DNA of 62,906 nt from Bacillota bacterium (lineage in GTDB: Bacteria > Bacillota > Clostridia > Acetivibrionales > DTU013): positions 1 through 62,906 of the forward strand of contig JAEZCA010000012.1 of the NCBI GenBank assembly GCA_023412665.1, in the 5' to 3' direction. The notes below the pieces were generated by a model. It saw only the letters and a list, made by a program, of their open reading frames with translations, ran no database searches and was not told the origin of the DNA. Position 1 is the first letter of the stretch. Each line of letters starts with the position of its first letter. Of the stretch, positions 24,891 through 33,400 are shown piece by piece. A program made the translations under genes and the position numbers.

Positions 24891-25463
24891 ATGAAACTCA
24901 GATTTAAAATAGCAGCAACCACAGTCATTGTTCTTCTAGCAATTTCATTGAGTCTTAATATAGTATCCGCCGTAAACCAAACGGCTGTTCCAGGAACCGA
25001 CCAGGATCCCATAGTCAGCAAGAGCTATGTGGATGCAGCCTTTAAAGAATTATCATCGCAAATACAAATGCTCATCGAACAGAATGATCTTTTGAAGAGC
25101 CAAAACACCCAATTATCAACTGAATTGGCTAAGCAGGATAAAACAATAAAAACACTGCAGAACGAGATCACTGCTTTAAAAACTGGCACAGCACCGGTTG
25201 ATACCAATCCGCCTGCACAAAGCGGATCGGCCGGAACCAATAAGCCTGAAGATCCGAAGCCTCAAGCGACACAGGAAAAGGGTGTTGTCAATACGGCGGT
25301 TCTCAATTTGAGATCACAGCCAAACACAAATTCGTCAATTCTTGCGAAGCTGGTAAAAAATGAAACGGTAACGATAATTTCTAAGAGCAACGGTTGGTAC
25401 AAAATTACTACATCAAAAGGAAAGACCGGATATGTATTGGGCACACTAATAACGCTGAAATGA
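24891..25463 (+). CDS. Secreted coiled-coil protein with SH3b domain
   Basis: Encodes 190 residues. A signal/anchor segment (AATTVIVLLAISLSLNIVSA) is followed by a predicted coiled coil with heptads (FKELSSQIQMLIEQNDLLKS...LQNEITALK, about residues 45-90). A Pro/Gly/Thr linker leads to a C-terminal SH3b domain (NTAVLNLRSQPNTNSSILAK...GWYKITTSKGKTGYVLGTLI). SH3b domains bind peptidoglycan or mediate wall association. The start at 24891 follows AAGGGGGT; an upstream ATG at 24837 has no such site and adds no conserved residues. No enzymatic domain. Confidence 0.8.
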   Translation: MKLRFKIAATTVIVLLAISLSLNIVSAVNQTAVPGTDQDPIVSKSYVDAAFKELSSQIQMLIEQNDLLKSQNTQLSTELAKQDKTIKTLQNEITALKTGTAPVDTNPPAQSGSAGTNKPEDPKPQATQEKGVVNTAVLNLRSQPNTNSSILAKLVKNETVTIISKSNGWYKITTSKGKTGYVLGTLITLK

Positions 25464-25611
25464 TTGCGTCGATTTGTTGAAAGGCTTGGACGGGAAAACG
25501 TTTCTGCAGCCGGAAGATCCTGTTTTGGATTGATGAGCTGCGGCTCTGTAATAGAGCTCCAGCGCAAATACTGTAATGCTCTGGCAGGCTGGCGAATTTC
25601 GGAGGTGTGTC

Positions 25612-26235
25612 TTGAACAGGCTAAAGGAAGTTAAGATAATTTCAAGAGTAAAAAAGAGGTCGAAATTTTGGAGAATAGTTTCGGTTCTGATTCTTATATG
25701 TATTTTGCAGTTCGCCATAGTTCTTGGCCTTATCTTCATAAAGGGCGTTTCGGATAATGAGACAGGAACGGATTATCTGATCATACTCGGCGCGGGACTG
25801 GAGGGCGAAACGCCTTCCGTATCGCTGCTTGAGAGGCTGAGGACAGCCACTTACTACTTGAGGAGATATCCGGATACTACTGCTATCGTTTCGGGAGGAC
25901 AGGGCAGAGGAGAGGATATCACAGAAGCTGAGGCGATGAAACGTTATCTTGTGAAAAATGGCATCGATGAAAGCAGGATCATAATGGAGCCAAGGGCAAC
26001 GAGTACGATGGAAAACTTCAGGTTTTCCCGGCAACTGATCGAAGAGAGGACGGGCGGGCATGCCGGTGAGATCACCTTTGTAACGAACAGATATCATATT
26101 TTCCGCTCCCGGATACTTGCCCGAAGAAACGGTTTGACAGCATACGCACTGGCATCCGAAGATTTTGAGGGTGTTGGACTAAAGTATTCGCGGGAATATT
26201 TCGCTTTTTTCAAATCATTGATATTCGACTGGTAA
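25612..26235 (+). CDS. YdcF family (DUF218) membrane-anchored protein
   Basis: Encodes 207 residues. One N-terminal membrane segment (IVSVLILICILQFAIVLGLIF) precedes a DUF218 domain: YLIILGAGLEGETPSVSLLERL, AIVSGGQGRGEDITEAEAM, RIIMEPRATSTMENFRFS and VTNRYHIFRSRILARRNGL. The family includes SanA/ElyC, linked to envelope barrier function, but the reaction is not known. TTG at 25612 is chosen because GGAGGT is exactly placed upstream (25601-25606) and no ATG is as well placed; starting at 25576 lacks a site. Confidence 0.85.
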   Translation: MNRLKEVKIISRVKKRSKFWRIVSVLILICILQFAIVLGLIFIKGVSDNETGTDYLIILGAGLEGETPSVSLLERLRTATYYLRRYPDTTAIVSGGQGRGEDITEAEAMKRYLVKNGIDESRIIMEPRATSTMENFRFSRQLIEERTGGHAGEITFVTNRYHIFRSRILARRNGLTAYALASEDFEGVGLKYSREYFAFFKSLIFDW

Positions 26236-26364
26236 TTAAAATTGGTAATAAAAACTTAATTTGTTCTTAACAGAATGTTCAAAAAAAATTCTTAAATATA
26301 TCATAAAATATGGGTATCATGAGTTATAGAATGAAAAATAGTTATCGTATAGGAGGTCGTGAAT

Positions 26365-27699
26365 ATGTATAACAATTTCGATTATTATAATTTTGATCAT
26401 CAGCAAAACAGACAGCCGAAGAATAATAGAAATATTGCCAAGTATATAGCAATTGTCCTTGTAACATCGCTTATCAGCAGTACGACTGTTGGCGTACTGC
26501 TTTACAGTAAATTCTCAGCTGATCTGAAGCAGGCTTCATTGTCTGCCATGGATACAGCAGGTGATGATGAGCAGACAGGAGCATTACTAGTATCTGCGGG
26601 TGACGAACAGGGAGTTCAGGATGAAGTGAACGCAGGGCATGAAAGTGCAGATGTTCGGGCAGACGGCCAGGATACCGGCACAAATGATGTGCTGCAGGGA
26701 AGCGGCAATGGGACCGGAAGCGTTAGGAATACAGCTCTCCCGAAAGGCTCTTCCGTCACGGCCATCGCAAAAGAGGCCGGACCGGCTATCGTCGGCATAA
26801 GGATGACGATATCGGGGACCAGGTATAACTACTTTGGCAGCACAAACAATCAGGTCGGCGAGGGCTCAGGAATAATAATAAGAAAAGACGGCTATATAAT
26901 GACAAATTATCATGTCGTAAGTGGAGCAGATCCGAAGAACGGCAGCAGCAGCAGAACGATACTGGAGGTTTTCCTGCCGGATGGAAGAGAGGCAAAGGCT
27001 GAATTTAAAGGCGGCGACGAGAAGACGGATCTGGCTGTTATCAAAATAGATTTGAAGGATCTTCCGGTAGCAGAGCTTGGCGACTCATCAAAGCTCGAGG
27101 TAGGGGAGATGGCTGTTGCAATAGGCAATCCGCTGGGCATGGAGTTTGCGGGATCAGTTACTGTTGGCGTAATAAGCGCGTTGAACAGAACAATGGAAAT
27201 GGAGAACAGGACACTTAATCTTATACAGACTGATGCGGCAATAAATGAAGGGAACAGCGGCGGAGCCCTTCTGAACTCACAGGGACAGGTCATCGGCATC
27301 AACTCTGTCAAAATAGCGGCATCAGGGGTCGAAGGCCTCGGATTTGCCATCCCGATCAATGATGCATGGCCGATCGTCGAACAGCTAATCAAATATGGCT
27401 ATGTAAAGGGGAGACCGCTCATCGGTATTTCCGGGAGAGAGATCTCCAGTGTTTACGCCAAAAGCTACGGACTTGCACAAGGCATATATATAACGGATGT
27501 CACTGAAGACAGCGGAGCAGATAAGGCTGGTATCAAACCGGGAGACATTATTATCGGCATGGCGGGCAAAACCGTCGAGACTGTAAAGGATCTGGATAAG
27601 GTCAAGGAGGCTTATAAACCCGGAGACACCGTAACGGTAACTGTGAGCCGTGACGGTAAGAAGCTGGATCTGAAGCTCACATTTGGTGAAGAATCGTAA
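26365..27699 (+). CDS. HtrA-type trypsin-like serine protease with PDZ domain
   Basis: A 444-residue membrane-anchored DegP/HtrA family protease for quality control of exported proteins. An N-terminal cytoplasmic Asn/Tyr-rich part precedes one membrane segment (about 26-47), then a disordered Gly/Asp-rich linker to about residue 125. In the protease domain the catalytic triad is His183 (TNYHVVSG), Asp222 (KTDLAVIKI) and Ser298 (EGNSGGALL). One C-terminal PDZ domain follows (GIYITDVTEDSGADKAGIKPGDIIIGM). ATG at 26365 with AGGAGG at 26351-26356 is preferred over the GTG at 26359. A terminator follows at 27789-27820. Confidence 0.9.
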   Translation: MYNNFDYYNFDHQQNRQPKNNRNIAKYIAIVLVTSLISSTTVGVLLYSKFSADLKQASLSAMDTAGDDEQTGALLVSAGDEQGVQDEVNAGHESADVRADGQDTGTNDVLQGSGNGTGSVRNTALPKGSSVTAIAKEAGPAIVGIRMTISGTRYNYFGSTNNQVGEGSGIIIRKDGYIMTNYHVVSGADPKNGSSSRTILEVFLPDGREAKAEFKGGDEKTDLAVIKIDLKDLPVAELGDSSKLEVGEMAVAIGNPLGMEFAGSVTVGVISALNRTMEMENRTLNLIQTDAAINEGNSGGALLNSQGQVIGINSVKIAASGVEGLGFAIPINDAWPIVEQLIKYGYVKGRPLIGISGREISSVYAKSYGLAQGIYITDVTEDSGADKAGIKPGDIIIGMAGKTVETVKDLDKVKEAYKPGDTVTVTVSRDGKKLDLKLTFGEES

Positions 27700-27788
27700 C
27701 AGGGCTCGCATTATGGCAGCAGCCTGAATACCGGAGCGGTACACGTCACCTGCTTTTGTGGCGGGACACCTGCCGCTCGTTACATATA

Positions 27789-27820
27789 AAAATCCCGGGG
27801 TCTTATGATCCCGGGATTTT
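27789..27820. terminator. Bidirectional terminator between htrA and murA-like genes
   Basis: AAAATCCCGGG (27789-27799) pairs perfectly with CCCGGGATTTT (27810-27820) around a ten-base loop, with A/T runs on either side serving both convergent genes. Confidence 0.85.
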
Positions 27821-27896
27821 CAGTTTAGCTTTATTTATCTGTTCAATAGAAGTCCTTTGGTACCAGTCATATCGAAGTTCTTTGTATTCGTTTTCA

Positions 27897-29189
27897 CTAT
27901 ATGCCTAATATCGATGAATCCTGCCCGCTCAGGCCGTCTCCTGCCACCATTGATGCATCAGCGCCCAGAAGCCTGAGATCTCTCACTATGTCCTCATAGC
28001 CGCGCTCTATATGCTCGACCCCTGTGATCCGGGTCGTGCCATCCGCCATAAGTCCGGCCAGCACAAGAGCTGTTCCTGCCCGGATATCACCGGCATGCAC
28101 CCATGTGCCGGTCAGATGCCTGTGGCTGTTGATGCGGGCAATGCCATTCTTCACAGCTATGTCGGCGCCCATCCTGTTGAGCTGATCGCAGTGGTTGAAA
28201 CGTTTGGGATATATACGGTCGGATATTGAACTCCTGCCGAGAGCCTTAAGCAGCAAAACAGTTACTGGCTGCTGGAAATCACTTTCAAACATCGGATATT
28301 TGCCGGTGCGTATTCTTGTAGCCTTGATCCGTCCTTCACCACAGGCGGTTATGCTGGTATCTGTCTGCTCAAAGGAAAGCCCTATCTCAGTCAGCTTTGA
28401 AATACATGGCTGAAGATGCTCAGGTATGACATCCTCAACAGTAAGCGTGCTGCCTGTTACGCCTGCCCCTATGAGATATGCTCCTGCGATCAGTCTGTCG
28501 GGGGCGCAGGAATGATTGCAGCCGCCAAGCTGCTGCACTCCATGGATGCGTATGGTATCTGTACCGGCTCCGTAAATTTTGGCGCCCATTTTATTGAGTA
28601 AAACTGCAGTATCCACTACCTCAGGATCCTTTGCCGCATTGTACAGAGTAGTCTTTCCGTTGGCAAGCACGGCTGCCAGCATCACATTGATGGTAGCCCC
28701 GCAGGTAACTACATCAAAAAATATCTCTGCCCCGTAAAGCGCATCAGCTTCAAGCAAATAGTGATCCGCATGCATTTCCGCCTTTGCGCCGAGAGCTTTC
28801 AGACCTTTGATATGCTGATCGATAGGCCGTGATACAAAGTTGTCTCCTCCGGGATAGCCGATAGAAACCTTGTGGTGCTTTGCCAGTAAAGCGCCGGCAA
28901 AATAATAGGCGGCACGGAACGAGGATGAGAGCTTTGTATCAATCTGCGCGGTATGAATGGTGCGGGGATCAATTATATAGGTTCCTTCTACTTGTTTATA
29001 TGTTGCGCCTATGCTGCTCAATATCTGAAATACTACTTTTATATCTGAAATATCAGGAATATTTGAAATATGTACAGGTTCATCAGCCAAGCAACATGCT
29101 GCGAGCAGTGCGAGCGAGCTGTTTTTTGAACCGGGGGCCCTGATCTTGCCTTTCAGTGGTTTGGAGCTGTTTACTTCAAGCCATCTCAT
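27897..29189 (-). CDS. murA: UDP-N-acetylglucosamine 1-carboxyvinyltransferase (MurA) with Asp at the catalytic-Cys position
   Basis: A 430-residue EPSP-synthase-fold enzyme that transfers enolpyruvate from PEP to UDP-GlcNAc, the first committed step of peptidoglycan. Lys22-Asn23 of MurA is present at the same positions (PGSKNSSLALL), as are RPIDQHIKGLKALGA and the Asp of FESDFQQPV. The loop that normally reads PGGC...RP is PGGDNFVSRP: Asp116 replaces the catalytic Cys, encoded by GAC at 28842-28844. Cys-to-Asp MurA enzymes are known in some bacteria to be active and insensitive to fosfomycin. It could be the main or a second MurA; a Cys-containing paralogue elsewhere cannot be excluded. Confidence 0.85.
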   Translation of the reverse strand: MRWLEVNSSKPLKGKIRAPGSKNSSLALLAACCLADEPVHISNIPDISDIKVVFQILSSIGATYKQVEGTYIIDPRTIHTAQIDTKLSSSFRAAYYFAGALLAKHHKVSIGYPGGDNFVSRPIDQHIKGLKALGAKAEMHADHYLLEADALYGAEIFFDVVTCGATINVMLAAVLANGKTTLYNAAKDPEVVDTAVLLNKMGAKIYGAGTDTIRIHGVQQLGGCNHSCAPDRLIAGAYLIGAGVTGSTLTVEDVIPEHLQPCISKLTEIGLSFEQTDTSITACGEGRIKATRIRTGKYPMFESDFQQPVTVLLLKALGRSSISDRIYPKRFNHCDQLNRMGADIAVKNGIARINSHRHLTGTWVHAGDIRAGTALVLAGLMADGTTRITGVEHIERGYEDIVRDLRLLGADASMVAGDGLSGQDSSILGI

Positions 29190-29230
29190 TTGTTTTCCTG
29201 CTTTCCTTTGATTATCGTGTAACTAACCTT

Positions 29231-29272
29231 ATTATACCCGTTATTAATAAAAATGTTAAACATAATTTTAAC
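29231..29272 (-). promoter_or_regulatory. Promoter of the murA-like gene with an overlapping inverted repeat
   Basis: On the minus strand, TTAACA (29259-29254), a 17-base spacer and TATAAT (29236-29231). The perfect inverted repeat ATGTTAA-n8-TTAACAT covers 29253-29272 (minus or plus) and overlaps the -35, a position suited to a repressor, but no cognate regulator is known. Confidence 0.6.
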
Positions 29273-29326
29273 ATAATAACTAAAAAAGTGCTAGAAAATG
29301 CTAGAAAAAGATGGTAACAAGTGCAT

Positions 29327-30421
29327 TTAATCCTGTTCTCTGAAAAAAATCGTAAAATAACTTGTGGTATAGTCATAACCGCTGCCTGTTATCCTTGAAG
29401 AATTATCATGCCCTGTTACTTCGACATACTTGGCTCCGATGGTATCCATGGCAGTCAGCAATGCGATGGCCGAAGGCACCGAATCCAGATTGTCATTGCT
29501 CATCATGCTTAATTCATCTATGTTCCAGGAGCTTATTGCAGTAAGTGACTTCTCATCCATTTCGTCAGCTTTGTTGATTTCCAGATAGTGCGAGAAATCA
29601 ATAGAAGCCACAATTACGGCATCAGGTCTGTCCGAGAGCATTTCAGCCAGCAGTTCTCCGAGCTTTTGTGAGTCCTTTTGTGTATAGCTTCCATGCAGCA
29701 GCACCGGAACTATTTTTGTGTCAGGCATATAATACTTGATATATGGAACCAGAGCGGATATTGAATGCTCATCCTCCATCAGAGCGTTGTTTTCAGACGC
29801 TTTCAGCTTCTTCATCAGCGCAGCTTCGAGCTCGCTGTCGGCCTCTAGCGTACCGAAGGCCGTCGCCCAGTCTGCGGCAGAGGTATGGATTTCGTTGGAC
29901 CCGATCAGCTTGTGGTTTGGCCCGATCAATATGATAGTGCCGGGAGGGTCCTTGGCAAGATCGCGGAAAAAGGCTGAAATCATTCTGCCTGCAAGCAGGT
30001 GATGGGGCACAATACCGCCCTTTACCGGACCCTTCGTATCGTCGGATTCATTGGCGGTGGTTTCAGCAGGGGTTACAGCTCCATTTACTGATTTCAGGAA
30101 CTCTCTTTCATTGAAATACCGACAGTTGAGTATAGGAACGGTGCTTTGAGCGGATTTGGTATTCACGGCAGGTTTTATGGATTCAGCTTCAGCTTCAGCT
30201 TCAACTCGCTCAAGGGTGTCAACTGTCCCCGTTACCTCGATTCCTGTGGTTACATCTGTTTCAGACGTCACGGTAGATCCGGATGCTCCGGAAACTTGAG
30301 CCGCCCCTGCATCCCCGGAAGCCGGTGAAAACATTTTGGCGAATATGGCTCCGCTCGCAGAAAAAAGGCAAAGCACGGCTGCAAGTATTATTAATAACCT
30401 TTTACAGCCGTGTATTTTCAT
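29327..30421 (-). CDS. AmmeMemoRadiSam system protein B (Memo-like), membrane-anchored
   Basis: Encodes 364 residues. After an N-terminal membrane segment (LLIILAAVLCLFSASGAIFA) and a Ser/Thr/Glu-rich linker of about 75 residues, the Memo domain begins near GGIVPHHLLAGRMI. It holds IILIGPNHK, EDEHSISALVPYIKYY, VPVLLHGSY, IVASIDFSHYL and GHDNSSRITGSGYDYTTSYF. The His residues of PHH, PNH, DEHS and SHY fit the metal-site residues of Memo/dioxygenase-like proteins. Companion genes AmmeMemoRadiSam A and the radical SAM protein are not in this window. It lies just downstream of the giant macroglobulin gene, separated by 72 bases, and the two are probably cotranscribed. Confidence 0.85.
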   Translation of the reverse strand: MKIHGCKRLLIILAAVLCLFSASGAIFAKMFSPASGDAGAAQVSGASGSTVTSETDVTTGIEVTGTVDTLERVEAEAEAESIKPAVNTKSAQSTVPILNCRYFNEREFLKSVNGAVTPAETTANESDDTKGPVKGGIVPHHLLAGRMISAFFRDLAKDPPGTIILIGPNHKLIGSNEIHTSAADWATAFGTLEADSELEAALMKKLKASENNALMEDEHSISALVPYIKYYMPDTKIVPVLLHGSYTQKDSQKLGELLAEMLSDRPDAVIVASIDFSHYLEINKADEMDEKSLTAISSWNIDELSMMSNDNLDSVPSAIALLTAMDTIGAKYVEVTGHDNSSRITGSGYDYTTSYFTIFFREQD

Positions 30422-30493
30422 TATGCTGCCTCCAATCTGTAAAATCCGTTGTTACAGTCGTTTATAGCTACCCGTGCTCAGTAATTTCGAATA

Positions 30494-33400
30494 TTACTTG
30501 TTTACCGTCACCTTGACCTTTTCCGAGAAGCTTGCTATGTCCTTGTCTGTATGGCGTATAGCGGAGCTGTCTGCTGTGTATGATCCGGGTGAAACAGCCT
30601 TGGCATAATATTCAATAGTATTATCCCTATAGGTGTATTTTTTGTTTTTGTTGTAGTAACGGCCGAATACGACCTTCTGTCCCGTTACTTCGTCAGGATA
30701 GTTCCAGCTACTATCGGTGCCCTCCTGACCATATACCGGATAAACGTACCGCAGACCTGCAGGCAGTATATCGGTTACCTCATAATAGCCATCAGGAGCA
30801 TTCTCACCGAAGTCAATGGTCAGCGTCACCTTTACCAGGTCGGAGCGGTCAAAGACTGTCACGGGTCCCTTTTTGCTTCCTGCCCCGTAGGCTCTGGTGA
30901 CGGAGACAAGCTCGGAGCTGTTTTTCATATTTTCGCTTATAGGCGTCACATATGAGGAGGCCACCCGGATCTTGCCTGAAATACCGCTGAATCTTATTGC
31001 TGCCAGCTTCTCAGGAGTCAGCGTCAGCCTGAAGGAGCTGCCCTTCTGCAATTCAACCTTCTTTTTGACACCGTCCAGTTCGTATGTGAAGCTGTTGACC
31101 AGCGACGCATCCTTGATGTAGTTTGTAGCGAATACCATGCGTTCCAGGTTTACAAGAAGTCCGGAGGTGGAATTTGATGTTATATAACTGAACAGCTTCA
31201 TTTTTTCCGGAGCGTTTATTTTCAGTGCTATCAGTGCGCACAGCGCTGTATTGTCGATGGTCTCATCCCTGCTTCCGCCTTCTATCCATGCCAGGGTGTC
31301 GGTGACCTTCCCCGAGCTTTCAATCGCTGTCCTGTATACTGCCGCAGCACCCTGATGATCTCCTGCATCAGCAAGCGCTGCTCCCAGCACCAGTCTTAAT
31401 TTCAGATCCAGGCCTTTTTCCTCAAGCAGAGCACGTATATCAAGAAGTACCGGCTCTTTCAGCGCTGCAAGGCCCCAATATGCGTATATCACATCCTCGG
31501 GAGCGGTATCTTCGCTCTCTATGAGCCTGTTGAAATAGAAGGCAAGAGCACTGCGATCTATACCGTCTGCAGCCAGCTGGCACATTTTCGCCGACAATTC
31601 AGGGCTGCTGCTGTCATAGGGAAGCAGCGCCAGACCGCCGTCGTCCATCTGATATTCCGACAGCTCGGGCTCCTCATCATTGTAGAGCTCCTTGTTGAAA
31701 TAATTCTTCAGCAATTTGCCCGATACCTTTCTTGCAAGTACCTGGTCAAGTCTTACTCCCCAATTTTTCCAGTACAACTGATGCAGCTCGCCATAGAGAA
31801 CGGAGGAATCTTCGTTGTAAAATTCCAATGTAGTAAGTCCTTTTGTTCCGTTTGAGAGAACTGTGCTGTCAGTCAAGTCGGCAATATCGGTAACTGTGGT
31901 TTCGAGCATACTGTCAGAGACTGTAAAGCTGCGCTCCATGGCATCCGACAGGTTCCCGCCGGAGCCTTCGATCCGCAGCGTGTACGTACCCTGGTCCAAT
32001 GGATCGAGCTGGATCTCACTGTATACATTTGCGGCTCCCTTAGCGGTATATGTGCCTTTGCTCTTTCCGTCAATATCGAGAATAGTGACTTTAAAGCTTG
32101 CTTCGTCACCCGGATCCAGCTCCTGGCCGTTTGCCCGGACCAGCAGGGATGGAATGTCCCCTGTCAGGAAACGCTTGTTGAATATGCTGTCAACAAAGAA
32201 CGGAAGCTTTGATGAAATATTGGCTGTGCTGTTTCCTGCATACAGGTCACTTGTGACAGCCTGGGCTGTTATTCTCCAGGATGTGAGATTGTCCGGCATT
32301 TTAAACACAGCCTCTGCTTTCCCGTCTGCACCGATATGGACAACAGTAAACAAAGCCGTGTCCTTAAAGTCCTTCCTGACGCTTTCATCCATGCCTTCTC
32401 CGCCGCCTTCGGCCATACCGCCGCCGAAATTATCAATGGGGTCATAGGAGAGATATTCAGTGAGGAATCCTGAGGATACTGTCATGTCGTACAGTGAACT
32501 CAGAGCATCTACGTACTGATCGTACAGCGCAAAGTATGCTTCATCCACCAGGCTTATATTGACCTCGGAGGCTGCAGGCTTCCCCGAAGCATCCTTTACC
32601 AGTACAGAGAGCCTGACTTCATCACCGGGCTTATAGCTTTCCTTATCTGATTTTATTTCAATGTCAAGCTTTTTCTCGTCCCGTTCATATCTGTACATTG
32701 CCATGCCTGCGCTAAAAATTCCGTTGCTGTCAAAGCAAACTCCTTTTACGGAAATGTTGGGTATGAATTTTTCGTCAAAGCTGAATTTGTATGCGGCATC
32801 ATCAGACACCGTGTAATCGAGGATGCCGTTTTGCATGCGTATGAACAGATACTTTCTGTCTCTGCCGGTATAGGGCTCATCCTTGTTGTATTTTATTTCG
32901 GCCGTGACCTGCTCGCCGAGTTTATACCTCTTGTCCCAATCTGACGGCATCGTATAGGTGTCCATATTATATGGGTCAAAGCTATCCCAGTTGTAAATGT
33001 AAACCGAATCCTTTATCTGACGGCCTCCGGAGTCGTTGCAGTACACCTCGACATAATAGCGCTTATCCTTCTGTGAGGCATACTGTATTTCATATTTGCC
33101 GTTCACTGTATTGAAGCTGTATTCCTGCACCAGTTTTTGCTCTTCATAATAATCGTAGATGTCACGCCTTACTTTGTTGATATAGTCGTAATAATCTCCT
33201 TTTTTTGTCTTTACATAATACCTTTCATAAAGCTTGGCAGTCACAGGTATATCAACGCTTTTGCCCCTGTAATCATCCGGGGTGTAATAGCCCTCCTCAT
33301 CTTTGAGCTGTGAAATATCGATTCTGCTGGTGGTAAAGGTCAGTGTGCCGGTTCCGTTATCTGTCTTAGTGTCAACTTCTATCATAGTATCCTTGGGGAA

